A stretch of 64,000 nt of DNA, from NCBI GenBank assembly GCA_014549065.1, contig JACDOX010000007.1, positions 1,423,621-1,487,620 of the forward strand, read 5' to 3'. This document shows positions 43,001 through 58,000 of the stretch, one piece after another (within the stretch, counting starts at the first letter, position 1; each line of letters opens with the position of its first letter). The notes under the pieces were generated by a model. It did not search any database. It was not told where the DNA came from and saw only the letters and a program-made list of their open reading frames with translations. Both the position numbers and the translations under genes were made by a program. Source of the stretch: Cardinalis cardinalis. Lineage: Eukaryota; Chordata; Aves; Passeriformes; Cardinalidae.

Positions 43001-46000
43001 TGTAACTTTGAAGCTGAACACATGAAGAAACAGGAATCAAAGGAAAGTTAATCTATTTACTTTTCCCAAATTTTCCTTGTATAAAAGTTGACCGGATGCC
43101 ATAAAGTGGAAATTGTTAAAAGTTTTTTACCCGCAATATTTTGCAAGAAAATTTACTGTAAAACCAATTACATCTTTTCCATTTTCAACTTTCTGAAGAN
43201 GTAAATAACAGCTCAGAACTTTTTCTGAGCTATGTTAAATTAGAGACTGATCTACTTAAATCCTCATAGCAATCTTTTGACTTCACCACATNTTTGTGTG
43301 CAGGGTTTATATACATTCCGTTCCCCCCTTATTAAGAATTATTGGAGGTAAGTTATTCAAAACAACACATTATTTAAGTAGGTTTCAAATACCAGAAGAT
43401 TACATCAACATCACTTACCAGTTGCATCACCTTTTTCTACGCTGAGCTTGTCTTCCTTGTAAGAATTCAAATCGAACATGTAACATCCCAGGTAACAGTG
43501 TTTCACCATCTGATTCACATGTTCATAGAACTGGCAGTGATACAAAAGGGCTTTAAGAGCAGGTATTCCTGTCTGAGAGAGGCCAGATTCTTCATCATGC
43601 ACACAAGGACCCTGAAGACATGACATTCACAGACATCATTACTTTAAAGAAATGTTTTATATAGAATGAACTGTCAGAAAAACCCACTCTAACTAAGGCT
43701 AATGCTGTGTATATGTGTGTACACTGGTTTACAGGCTGTAACTAATAAATTCCAAAAATGAAATGAAGATTTTAATGTTGAGCAAAATCATAATATTTTA
43801 CAAAAGCTGTCATGACTTAGCAAAATCAAACAGCTATTTATCCCCTGATAAGTGTTCTAACAGTTAAGTAAGAACTCATGAAAAGCTGTGAGTGGCTTCA
43901 AGACAGTAAATGTATCAGTAGACCTTACAATTTTAACGTCTCATTTATTTCAACTCACAGTACTAAGCAACGAAAAAGTTTTCCTTGGGCAAAAACAACA
44001 CTTGGATGAGACTAAATATCCTGAAAAAGTCCTCCTGCCCTAAAGTATACAGTCATTATACTACATCTAGCTATGTCAATCTTCTGTGACAAAAGATTAC
44101 TGTAGAAAACAAGACATAACCAAAAAAATTCTCTTTGANGTATGGTTTCCAATTATTTCTTTTTAAATACTGACATCAGGGAAAACTTGTTAGAGTAGTG
44201 GATTTATACCTTAAGATGATGGATTCTAGTCATATTTCAAATAAACAGTTTAAGTTGACTACCTTTGTTAAATGTTTCTTCAGTGTTTTCCATGCTAACA
44301 CAAAACCCAAAAAGTTATTAAGCTACACATAATCTGGTTTAGACTGACCATAAAAATTAGAAATGCAAAGAAGGCAGAACTCAAAAAATCAAATCAATTA
44401 CATGCAGGAAGGCAGTTTTAGAGGGCATCCTGCAGTAGTTCAAAAATAAATTAGTTAAAATTATGGAAAGAAAANCTTTCGGTGCTAATTAGAAACTTTC
44501 TTTGGCAGTCAGGAGAGAGCAGAGCTGGACCAACTGAAAATAAGTAATTTGAAAACACTATTTATCCTCAAGGGACTCTCCCTCAAACCCTTCTTTACAC
44601 TGGATACAAGTTTATTTCCCAATTAAAAAAAAAAAATCCAAAACCAGATACAGTAGAAGCAGTAATACTGTTTTGTATTACAAGATAAGTTATCACCAAA
44701 ATTTTAGATTGTTACTCTCATTCTTCTTGGTTTCTGTAATACAGAAACTATTTTCACTATTTGCCTTTTACACCAACTAGTGGAGAATGAGATATGATGA
44801 ACATTTTGAGGCAGAATGTAGCACTTCAAATAAACTCTTTATGATGAATTATAAAACTCTACTCATACACTGTCAGCAATAGACTTAGACTGTGTTGACT
44901 ATGACAAGTGCAAACTTAGGAAATACTGATAAATTTACTCNAAATTTTACTGCCCAGGATTGTCTTTTCCTGTTTCAAAAGCCATGCCAGATACTTTATT
45001 GTACAATGGGGGGCCTTGAAAAAGTTATTCATCAATTACACTGACAGAGTGCTCTGACTTCAGCAATCTTTACACAACACAGNGTGCTGCACTCTTGGAG
45101 TTCTTCACACAGGTTGGCTTTACTCATGACTAAAGAGTGGCAGAGGAAATTTTTTAAATGGCATAGCAAAATGAAACATTATAAAGCAGATCAACTAGAT
45201 AGAAGTAACACTAGAGACATTCTCATGAAGATATTGGCCTACAAACTCTATTTGTATTTATTTTGCCAGTCCTATTTGCCTAAGGAATAAAATGGTAATG
45301 TCCTTATTTGGCCATGGCACAGTATTCCTACTGTTCACCAAGATCCATTTAATAGCCCTCCTTTTCTTCCGGGCACTAAAGGAGACAGGCAAATCACCTT
45401 ATTCAGTGCAAGGGAAAAAGTTACTCTGAAAAATAAAATTTTATCCTGGTGGTATGTTACAGTTTTAATTGTTGTTTTTATTTTGAATACTTTTAATTTA
45501 CCAGTAACCATGAAGTGTTGTTTGATAACATCTTTCAGCATGAACACTTTTTAAGTGATGAGCAATTTTCATTAAATACAGCTCTTAATAAGAATCACAT
45601 TGACTCAAAGCCTCTTTTGATTGCACTGGAATTCATCCAGAATTGTGCAACTGGATTCAATTTTTGTCACCTCACCATAGTAATTTTTTATAAAAGGCTA
45701 AAAAGCAACTTTTAATAGAGTCTATGTTAACAAGCTACAATGGCTGCCCTCTTGTCACCCCCCTACTATTATGGATTTAGATAATTACTATTTATATTGA
45801 TAAATTAGAAGTAGTAAGACTGAAACAAGGGCCAGATTTGTAAAATTGCTTCCACATCTTCTTTTATGATTTCATGTAAAGAAAAGATGAGACATTCTGT
45901 ACAATTCAACTCTTCAAGAAATAGTATAATCAATTTTGGGTGCAGCTGAATCATAGATAACTTATCCTAGTAAAACAGCTGGAATGCCTTTCAGCACTAA

Positions 46001-49000
46001 CTTGACCTTTTGCAGAAAGGAACAGATTAAAAATAATATTGCTGCATCTGCAAATTTCTTCAAAAACTAATATACACTGTTCCCATATAGGTAATCTCAC
46101 ACACTGAAAGGAGCAAGACAGACATTAAAAACTGATATGAAGGTCACAAAAATTTAAAAATTNCAAGCTAAGATCCAAATATCCTGATGTACAATGAACC
46201 AGACTTGCTGAGAGTAAAATAAGATGACTGACTCAAGAACAGAACTGTAAAAGTCTCCAGGGCATCTTATCAATATAAAAAATCTCTGATAAGAGAAGGT
46301 AAATAGAGATAGACTCCTCTCACTGGTATCCAGCAACAGAAGAAAAGGCATTGAGCAAAAGCTAAAATAAAGGAAATTCTATTTAAACCTAAGGAAAAAA
46401 ACCTTTCTATCTGAGGGTAGTCAAACATGANAACAAGTTGTCCAGAGAGACTGTGGAGTCTCCATTCTTGGACAAACTAAAAATCCAACTGGAAACAGCC
46501 CTGAGCAACCTGGTCTAGAGTTCCCTTTGCTTTGAGAAAGTGGTTGTCTTCCAGAAGCANTTAAATTGAGCTAAGTGACCAACTGCTTCATGTTTCTTTC
46601 AAAACATTTTCTAAACATCATATTAACAGATTTTCCTCTTCCTCATGCCCCTCCAATTATGTTTTACCTGCATTCCAAGTGTNAGTAAAAAAAATTATCA
46701 ATATCTATCCTAAAACATTAATGATATACCATAGAAGTAAGCAAGTTTCCTAGCAACCCAAAGATACTACATTCATGAAATANAACATATATGTAATCTA
46801 AATTTGGTTGTTTTATTGAGCTTGCTGAAAGTTTGAGAGAAGTTTTTCTANTCATTTATTTCTCTTTCCAAAATGTAACCCTAGACATGTAATTTTTTAA
46901 GTTTGTATTTTATAGATATTCTGACACAACATTTCAGATCAAATGACATCTCTCTGTGACACCATGACTTTTGTTATCAAATTTAATAGTCACTCACTTG
47001 CCAAATACAATCTTTCATGTCTTCTGTAGGGATTGGAATCACAAGTAGATTTTGNAGAATAAAAGCAGCCTGAAAGAAATTAAAGCATCAATATTGCCAT
47101 CTAGCCATCACAGTTCAAAAAACCACATCAGATTGAAGGGTACTGTCTACATATTATTCCACTGCTTCAGATATAAGCTGAAATACACAGAATTCTCATG
47201 TTCATGTTGGGAAAAAATAATTAGAAGGATATAACTCCAAAGCCCTCAAACTTCACTTACAAGAGATGTCATTAGAGCATGGCCCAAGAGCAGGCTGGTA
47301 TAAAAAAAGATAAGGAAAAGACGGGAGGGAAACCACAAGGAAACAAATTTATTTATAAAATACTTTCATCACTGTTCCAGTACAGTCAATTGTACAGAAC
47401 AAGCTTTACAAGTACTAGGGGAAAAATTCCTGAACAGAAAAGCCTAGATAATTGTTTATAATCAGTCACTCAATTCTCCTTATGTTTTGGGGTTTTTAAT
47501 TATTAAAAATTAATTGGGACAATGTGGTGAACCCATTAGGACAGAGACACGTTTAAAATATTTTCCTTTTTATAAATATACAGCATGTTTGTTTTTCTAA
47601 TTTATATTACACACACTACACATGTCTGTGCACGGATTGAAATTCCTTTTTTAAAATACTTTGTCAATCTTTTGTAAATGATGTTAATCTTAAGAGAATA
47701 TCATTAAGATACAATAATTTGGAGTTAAATAAAATAATGAAGGACACATTATCAAAGGCATTTTGAGACATAATTTTAAATTTTACTTTGTAAAATAAAA
47801 TTAGCTAAGCAGAGTTGGGAAAAAAACAAGTCACCGAGTGTCAGAGCTTTTTTTTCTTATTGATTAGAACAGAAGGAAAATCTTACAACTAGAGCTGTAA
47901 AACAATTGCAAATAAAATGTAGAGAGCTTAAATCCATCAATATACAACTCTGTGTGTTGCTCTACCATAGTACAGACCTTCAGTTCTCAGCAGTAAACCT
48001 TAGTGCCTAGACAAATTACATATTTCATGTCTGCAATGAACAGGTATTTACTGCAGATCAGGTGATGAATTTGTACCAAAGCATTCATAAATGTTACAAA
48101 GCAGCAATTAAAATCAGGCTTATTAGTTATGCTTTAGCAACATATTTATCTTAGTGAGCAAGCCTCAGGAGTTTTTATGAGTTCACTTGTATTGTTTATG
48201 TCATTTCTGTTTTGAAAAAAGTAATCTGTATTTGTTCCTTCTTATGTAATTCCTAAATAAGCAGCTAAACATTTATATTAATCAGGTAGTGTTTAACTTA
48301 CAAAGCAGTAGATGCNGTGCAGTGTCAGATAATAGATATATACAATAAAAAATACAAAAATCTTTTTTCTCCATAATCAAAATCTACAAATTGACAATCT
48401 AACACAGCAGAAGAACACAAGAGACATACCTCCCTGCGTACCATGCTACATTCAGATCGATCCAGAAGGATGTTTATCACCGTTCCCCACAGGCCTCCTG
48501 AAATATTCTGGCAGCTTTCTGCTAAAGCAATACATCCTATTTCAAGAGATGTAAGAGCTGATCCTATTCCAAGTGCTGTAAATCTGACCTAGTACATATA
48601 AGCACAACAGAAAGTGGTATTTCTTACAGTAATTAGCAATACTTTTTTTTTTATTATTAAGTTATATCAACTGAATCTGGAGCTTAAGNGAATAATTTCA
48701 AAAGTAACAACCTATTTTTCTGTATTTCTCTTGCTCTTCACTCACAATCACAACTAAATTCACTTTGCGTTTAATCACTTTGCGAATAAACAAAATTATT
48801 TTTAAGTCTAAACTAAGCAAGATAATCTTTAATATTCTTCATATTTTACCACTTGAAAACAGGTTCATTTAGCAAANTCATAATTTAACAGATTCCCATT
48901 AAATACATTTGCTCTGAACTTTTAGTTCACGTAAATGTTTCTGCTTTGCAGCTAAGTTACAGCAATGACAAGGAAAACTGCCAATGAATCATGATAGTGA

Positions 49001-52000
49001 GTGACTAATGAAAGCATAAGAAGACACAAGACATAAGGAAGGATTTCTTAGATGGGAAACACACTCTCCCTACTGTATTATTACTACTACTTAGGATAGA
49101 GTTAGTAACACTTCAAATAATTCAGAAAAGCAGTTCTACTAGTAAATACATTAATGAATCAAAAATTTTCAAATGTTAAAGGGTCAAAATAAGATATGAA
49201 GTTAATATCACAGTAACAAACCTCAGGATCTCTATCTACCCATAAAGGAACCAGCCATGCCAGACCTAGATGAGACAGAACTTGTTCTTCACCACTATCA
49301 TATGGCAAAGACCAAAGAGATATCCAGTCCTGATTAGCAAACAGAAAACAAATTAAGAAATTATTTNATGAATCTTTCAATCCATACCAGTGTACTAACA
49401 GTGTGAGCTACCAAAGCTCCTAAAACAGCTTTGTGTAATGCTAATTGCACAGAGGAAGGATAATTTTGTATTTCTCTTTCCATAAGGACTTGACACTAAA
49501 TCACATGATTGTAAACAACAGCCAGGTTTTAATATTTCTTTGAGACTAAAAATTACTAGTACAGTCCAAACAGTAAAACTGTCATAAACACAGAGTATGA
49601 CTTAGAAACACAAGAAAATATAACTTATCATTATGCTACTATGCGTATTACTCTATAGCAATGATACTAAAAAAATCGAGTCCACCCTTCATCTATGTAT
49701 TTATGATCTAACTCTTTGGAAGCTGCTGTCTCCCTGATGTGTACTTAAAGCTCTGTCCCCTCCCAATTTTAATAAACTCTTCCAGTACCTAAAATCTTGA
49801 AAAAGGAATAGAGAGCTGACGAAAGAGACACATGGAATTTGGAGAAGTAGGTATACTGCAATTTCTAGTTACATGGGTGCTTGATCATAAAGAAAAGTTT
49901 TCATTTGTGGCTATGACAGATATTAGTACGACTAATCTGGATTTTAATTCTTTAAAATAATACTTAATTGTTGAATTTGCTTCAACTGCTTCAGGATAAA
50001 GGCTATCTTACTAAACTGACAAATCTAGCCCTCAAACATGTACATGAACACAAAGCACAATATGAATTTTGCTAGTATGTAATGATAGCTCCTTTTATCT
50101 GGCAATTCTTTTTCCATGTATGTACACATACAATTGTGAAAGCCCTATATACATGAATGTTTAAACACAGGTTAGAAAGCCTGTTGTGTGTGAGGCTGAA
50201 GAAATAATGATGTTANAAATTCCTAAACTTATTCATCCTATAGAAAATCCCGATGCTTTATTTTTTTATAAAAAGGAAATTATTCTGAAAGAAGGCCTTT
50301 CAAAATCCACAGAATTATTTACAAAAAAATATCATTTTGTATACTATAGTCTATCCTGTACATATACCTAAGATGATAGACCAAATGAGATCAGTGTGGG
50401 GGGCTTTTCGTCTTTTGTGCTTCCAGCTGGAGGGGAAGGAAGAGTNAGCAGTGGTGTGGTTTTAGCAGGACTACTCAGTTGGAGAGTACCATTCCTAAAC
50501 CATGACAGAAAGTTATCCATGAACTTCAGCAGTTAAAATCTGTGTGCATAGCCCTCACCAGTGATGAGATAAGAACAACTGGAATGCACTCACCGCATCC
50601 TTGGCTTGAGCCATCATTTCGTGAGATAAGTGAAGCAAGCAAAGGACTGTGCTTTTTGTCACACCTTTTCCCATGAAGGACATGGCATTTCCCCCCCACT
50701 CAACATAAAACGATGAGATGACCTAAGAGTGGGGGTACAAGTTCATAACAGCTTTACTGTAAACAGCACATAGAGTACAAACTGTCTTACACAATAAATC
50801 ATTATTTAAACTCATGAAAAGTTGATAGATTCCTAGCTGAATTGTAAGAATTTCTTTACTTCTGAGTCATTTGGTCATCTCATGGGTTCCTATATGTTTA
50901 AACTTCTGAACATCTGTGGTTTTTGATTTTTTATTCAACTGAAGAATACAGTCAAGCTTAATAGTAAACTCTAAGCTGAACAGAAACTCAAAAGTTTCTT
51001 TTCANGGACCTGAAAGTTCATTTATTGTACCCAGGTTTTCTTTTACTATGTCTGGAGTTAAAAATAAAATTTCCTTTCAAAATTGAGTGTTCAAGACAAA
51101 ATTTCATTTACATATTTCATTGTGATTTGAAGAAATTTATCAGCTTTCTATATCAAATACTAATAAACAGAAATAAAGGTCAGTGGATCCTAACATAAAA
51201 TAAACTGTCTGACCAAATAAGTAACCATGCACATTAAAAGGCACGCTGCTTTCAACAAAATATGCCCTAAAATACTTTTTGAAAAAATAATAATCTTACA
51301 AGACACATTTAGATTTACTTTTCTCCACAAAACACAGTGATTTAATCCTCTGCATTTTTGCTCTTGTTCTTCCTTCCAGTGTCCCAGCCTACAGAAGTTT
51401 TTTTTATACCCACTTTTTCCATTCCTCTCCAAAAGAAATCCACATTTACTTTCATATTTAGGCCAAATAAAACTGCCTAATTCTTCCAACAATAGCTTAT
51501 GCATCACAAGTTGATTGCATGCCATAATATTTATTATTATTTTTTCCAGTAATATTGTTTCATTTGCATGACAAAATCTACAACCTTAGTGCCATTTTTA
51601 GTCTAGACTTCAAGTGACAGAGCTCATCTAATCAAACAGGTCTAAAATGTTTATTTCCTTCTACTCAAGAAATCTTGGCAAGTTAAGGCCCCTAAAACAC
51701 TATATCTTTTCTTCATCAGATGTATTGGTATTTGAACTAAAAGCTTCTAAAAGCATACTACTGAATATGTTAATTCTGCTAAACAAACAGAAAGTCAGCA
51801 TTATGCTTTTCCTTTTAAGAAGGCTGGAGTTTTCAAAAGACATCATTTTAGAAGCAAAAGCTAGCTGTCTACCACATCCATGAACTTGGAAAACATAGAA
51901 GAACACTGAAAATAAGAATGAAATTTTGTCTTTCAAACAAGTGCAGCAGCTTGAATTACCTCTTTTCTGCTTTCTCTGTGTTAACAAGCTAATNTTCTCC

Positions 52001-55000
52001 CAGACCACCTTTCACATGTGGATTTTGCCTGAGGGAAGTTATCTTGGATTTTTCCTCTTGGAGTTTCAGTTATTAAAAACACCACATATATTTTTTATCT
52101 TGCTTAAAACTACAGTCACTTTGTATTACCTCTTAAACTAATGATGAAAGCACATGCAATACAATCAATCTTCAAAACTACAAACACAGATCACTCAATC
52201 TAGTCTCCATACCATTCCTACTTACTTAGCAGGAAAAAGCATCTTTCCAACACCTATTGCTACTGACAACATTCACTAAAAGTACACTGTAAAAAGCATA
52301 GTATCATTAATTATACAGTACTTTACCAGCATTCAAACCAAAAGCTAAGTAAGAACATAAGCTACTCACCTCAAGAAGACCTGTTAAATATTTCTTACAA
52401 ATTGTGACAGGTTCAACTGCAGCAGAATAGGTACTCCAGCCTGGAAGTGCAGTAACATGAACCATTCCTTGTAATGTTCTCTCCAGTGATGGGAGTCCAT
52501 AAAAATGTGGTGCATCTGTTAGTCTTAAGCATTGAAGCAGCTTCAGAGCCAGCTCTGTTCTGAATGANCCAACAAGTTCCAAGGCCTCTCTGGTTTAATT
52601 GTAAAAAACAAAACAGATGAACGATCAATATGAAGCTTTTACAAAGAATCATTTTGAAAAAGGCCAATGCCTCATTCTTCTTACTATTAGCCTGTGAGGC
52701 TCAGCATCTCAATTACTTAATATTACATTATGCAAAGAGTAATACGAAATCAAATTTGACATTTCTAGCTTTACCCTGGTTCTGAAAACATAATATTGCA
52801 TCTGATTACAATGAAGTTGCTTAACTAAAAAAAGACAAATGAGACATAACTCATTATTAAGGAGCATGCTAAAAATAAAGAGCAAGAGATTGAGGACAAT
52901 GAATGGCACATTGAGAAAAGCTGCAAAACTCAGTAGTTCCAGAATCACACAGTGTCTAGAACATTCCAAGTTGGAAGGGAGCAACAAGGATTATCAAATT
53001 CAACTCTTAAATATATGGCCTGTTACACTTAAGTTTGTTCTGATTCAAGAGACAAGTATAAAAACTGCAAAAAACAAATCTAGAATTAAGCAGATAAAAA
53101 ATACAGGAGAGTGAGATACATAACTAGCACAGATTTTTATAATATGCCCTTTTCCCACTGTCAAAACTTTTAGAAAATAACCAAGTGGAAATAATGAAAA
53201 AGATATCATTTTGAAAATATTTTCACAAAGATATATTGTGACACTAATTAATCAAATATTATCTTAAACTGAAATTTTAGTAGCTCTTAGGATACATTTG
53301 GATGGAGAGATTTAGTGTGGGAAAGGTTTTATGAGAAATTTAAAGAAAATACAATGTAAATTAATTTCTGTGTTTGCTCAATTGACAGAAAAAGGTTGGA
53401 GCTTCATGCTAAAAGTAGCTGTTGCAAATAGGCCAAAAAGGAGTTCAATGAAAAACATTTATTGTTATTTCCAATATTCCAATGTTTTACTTTGCTAAAA
53501 ATATATGCTACAAAATCAATGAATTTACCATTTGCTCATGTAAATTTGCAGCAGCGAAAAAGAAACAGCCCATCTCCTCCATGCAATCAATTTAATTATC
53601 CATTAGCTAAGTGACCACTAGCACATTCTCTTTCAAATTTCCTGGTTAATTTCCTGATTTTACAGCCAAAAGGAATATCCAATGTTGATCTTCATTTCTA
53701 GAGTGTTTATTCACGGTTCAGAGCAATTGAGCCATGATGTAACAACATTCAAATTGTGACCAACATTCAGGAGCAATAGGTTATGATGCCCAGTCAGAAC
53801 GACAGAGGCAGGTCCATTTGCACTGTACCTGTCAGTCACTGACATGGAACAAACTAACAACAGGTTAAAAAGACGAATGAGTTCTTTATCCAGTCTTTGC
53901 CTGACAGCAACCTGTGTTTCATCCATTTCATCCTGCACTTGGGATTCTGGCCGCACCAGAAGGCCCATGAGGGATTTTGGCTGCAAAAAGAAAAGAACAA
54001 AAAATACAGTCACATAATGCATTGTTTAAATCCTCTTTTAATGCCTTCATTAAAGCCATTTTTTCTGTTGAAAACTTGCAAATCACACACATTATAAACC
54101 AGAAATTCCATGATTACTTAACTAAGAAGTAACTGCAAAAAGTTTAGTGAAAAATTCCTGAAATTCCTACCACTAACTTGAATCTACTCAATGCCATAAA
54201 AAAATCTACTGTTAAGGCCTCTCAAACATCCTGGCACTAAGAAGATAGTGTATTACGAAGGATGAAAGAAAATTCAAAGTAATACAGCAATAACCAGAAA
54301 TAAAAAATAGATCACAAAAAAACAGAAAACACAGTAACAAAATCAGTTCAGGCTGCATTTTGGACTTCTCAGCTGCTCGAAAGACTTCGTATCAAATGGC
54401 TTTAAGGTTTTATATTAATGCATCGAATGGGCCATACTTAAAAAAATTTATAAGCTTCCAAGTTAGCAATATAAACTGAAGTACCTGTAGTCTAGAAGTA
54501 ATTGAAATTAGGGCTAGTAGCATTTTTCCACAAATGCTTAGATTGTATTTGCAAATGGGAAAATGCAAGTGCATGCAGACTATATTTAATATAGGACACC
54601 CTTTGTAAGACAATGGATGCTCCTCCATGTTACGGAGGTAATACATTTGTAGCCATGTAGCTAAGCACACCCTCATGCAGCTCTGCAGGTACGCACACGC
54701 GTGTGCGAGTACAATTATGTGTTCAATCAAATCATGTAAATGTATACAACAACCCCATTCTTACATTTTTAAGTAATGATTTCAGGATCCACTTTAGATG
54801 GTCTGACTCCAGATTTGATTTCTGCTCTCTAAGCGATTTGTTTAAAAATCTTAGGACATCTACCAAAAGCTTTTCATCCTCCACTGAAGCTGGAAGCACT
54901 TGTAGAAACCTGCAATACAAATAAAAGCTTTTAAAAGAGTATTTAAAAACTCAGGCTAATAGGAGTGGAGTCACCTGCAAATGTTAAATTATTTGGAGTA

Positions 55001-58000
55001 AATATGTATATTACATATATAGCAAATATGGCACTGTATTAGCCCACAATATACAAATATATACAATATACTGTTAATGTTATTTTTATGATGATGCAAA
55101 ATAGTTATGCATATTTTAAAATCTATTTGCATATGTTAATAATGGAAATCTGTTTAGTAAACTCTAGAGAAATCTGACCATGGTCATATAGGAAATAAAA
55201 AGTCAATTATCTATTAAATACTAGCATTTGATAATAATAGCAAAGCTTACCTATGCATTTCAAGCAGCCCTTATTTTAAATATANAATTTTAAATATTTG
55301 ATGGCTTTGTTTATGTAAATTGCAAGATCACATAATCTTTGAGATTGCAAGGGACTTGAAGGGGTCACCTGGTCACATCACCCTGCTTATGAAAGGACAC
55401 GTGCAGCTGATGGTCAGGACAGNGTCCAGGAAGCTTTTGAGTAACTCCAAGGATAAAGATGCTACAACCTCTGTGGGCAACCTGTGTCTGTGTTTGGTCA
55501 CCTTCAAAGTAAAAAAGTGTTTCCTGACATTCACAGGGATCCTCTTGTGTTTCAGTTTGTGGCCATTCCTTCTCTCACAGGACACCACTGGAAAGAGCCT
55601 GGCCCCACCTTCTCTTCTGGTACTTGCACACATTGATAAGATCCTCACTCTGAGTACTCTTTCCTCCACATTTATCAGTCCTAGCTCTCTCATCCTTTAC
55701 TCAAAGGAAAGATATTCCAGTCTTTCATCATCTTTATGGTTCTTCATTAGATTCTCTCCAGTATGTGTGCTCCATGTGATTATCTCTTACACTGGAGATA
55801 TAAGAGATACTCTTATATTATTTCCAAAACTGGACCCAGAGCTCCAGACCAATGCTGAACAGAACAGAAGGATTAGCTGCCTCAACTAGCTGCTAATACT
55901 CCTCCTAAAGCAGCCTAGGATAACATTTGCCTTTTTTACTGCAAGGACAAACTGCTGGTTCATTTTCACCTTGGTGTCCCANCAGGACCCCTAGGTTCTT
56001 TTCTGCAAAGTTGCTTTCTAGCTTGGTTCATCCCAGAGGTATGGCCTTGCTCCTCCCAGGTGCAGGACTTGTCACTTCCCCTTGTTGACCTGCCTAAGAT
56101 TCCTGTCAGCCCAGATATAGATATATAATATATAAAAATATAGACATATGATAGATGGATGGATAAATGTATATATATATATATCAGAGATGCATTGACA
56201 ATCATTTCCCTAAAGTTAAAATATGAAAAATAGAAATGTTACCATTTTAGTATAACAATCTTTAATGGATTGTTGTAGTAAATAGCTCACCTGTTCATTG
56301 CTTTCTGCCAAACAAAGCCTTTCAAAGTGGTTCCACAAGGCCCAGAACTGCATTTTAATGCAAGTCTGTCATTCAGGACATAGAAGNTAAGCCTAGTGAG
56401 AGCAGTTCTAACATCCCTGTGGGATGCTGCCTGAATGATCAAACTAAGACAATCCTGCAGTCCATAGTTTGTGTGAGTTATTTTCAATATAAGAATGTCT
56501 TCTGAGGAAAGTTTTAGTGAGTCTAAAAATCTGAAAAGGCATAGAGAAAAATTATTAACAGACAGTATCTTTACAAACTGTTTCAGAGAATGTTGCCTTC
56601 TTCCCCTTCCTGCTTGACTGAGAAGATAAAACAGAAATTGGCTTAAAACATTATTTTTGTTAGCCAATTCTTTCTTGGCTAACCCTTCAAAAAAACCAAA
56701 CCAAACAAAAAATTAAAACCAAAAACAACACCACCACATGTAAATCATGAGGAGTTATGAGTTCTTTGGGAAAATGATACCTAAATACTAATTCTTAATA
56801 TTACCATTAAGAAGAATACTTATTTGAAATTTAAACCTTCAAGAAAACCAAGAGAAAGTCATGCAACCTCATAGCTGGGGGTCTATATAGTAGGAAAAAA
56901 GAGTCAGTTTCCTAAGAAACTCTAATGACTATAAAGAAAAACAGCCACAGAGCTCATTTAAAATTGTTTGGAATTAGCCTGACTATCAATAAAAGTTAGA
57001 TCAAGCTCTAGGCTTCATGTAAAAATGCAATTTAGGTAAAACATTAGCTGTGATAACATACCTTCATCCTCTTGGGATGTGATCCTTTACATTTAAATGA
57101 CANCATTCTCAAACAACTAACAGCTTGAACTACTGTTTGAAGTTGAAAACCCATTTAAACTTCAGGAAACACTAATTTAATTGAGATATATTGGGACGTA
57201 AAATGGAAGATAAAATGACTCACGTTTCTGTTTCCTTCTCATAATTTACCAGCTGCAGTAGGTTTTCAATCCCATGGTACCATGACAGATTCCAAGCCAT
57301 CTTAAGCATATCTGCCACAGGTTTCATATTCAAGCACTCAGAAGACAATGGCACCACAACAGTATTAGGGCTTACTACATGATGAGCAGTGACCCTGACT
57401 GGGAGATGGTACCTAAAAATATACAAATAACAATAACAATTTTTTTTAAGTGGTTGGTGAGAGTTTTTTTTTTGCTCCTTTTTAGATTAAATACTCTATT
57501 ACAATCAGCTTGTAAGTTTGCAAATAAAGNTTTTTGAAACTCTTTTACAGTAGAACAAAGACATGGAGAAAAAAATTCCCTATTGAAAAACATTTATTTC
57601 ATCATCATAAAAATGCTTTTATCAAGGTTTCCCTTCATTCCGCCACTTCCATACTTCAGGATGGACGGCAAATGGAAATCAGCAGTTAACTGTAAAACAA
57701 TCAAAACCAATGACCCAACCAACCAGCCAGCACCCACACNTACCTTCTAACAACAGCAACCGGTAAACTGAAGGCAGGTACCTCAGTATTATTATTGGTT
57801 ATGCCATCAGCCCTAAAAGAGATTAAGTCATAATTATTATGCTCTATTTTAAGATTTGATTTTCTCCTAGTACTACACATGTTATTTCCTTACTATTTCT
57901 CCCTTTAGCTAGATCTTTAGTAACCCATTGGTGAATAATTTGTATTAATAAACAACATTTCTTCATGATTATCCAATATTAAGACATTTCTTAAATCACA

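Larger units (their letters stand above)
40597..46997 (-). other. RTTN: RTTN introns 17 and 16 around exon W17
   Basis: 2,822 and 3,386 bases. Only the CR1 fragment at 46375-46570 is recognised. The stretches 41930-42170 and 42420-42620 are less AT-rich than their surroundings but show no protein or repeat I can name. Confidence 0.55.
47070..53828 (-). other. RTTN: RTTN introns 15 to 11 with exons W15 to W12 between them
   Basis: Introns of 1,360, 633, 1,264, 1,647 and 1,239 bases. The only identified insert is the CR1 tail at 52938-53030. Intron ends are ordinary, with GT donors and pyrimidine-rich acceptors. Confidence 0.6.

Noticed and set aside
55320..55889. Plus-strand open frame of 189 codons
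   Set aside because: It is the antisense of a CR1 LINE copy; the opposite strand reads as the CR1 3' region, and no splice or promoter context supports a gene.
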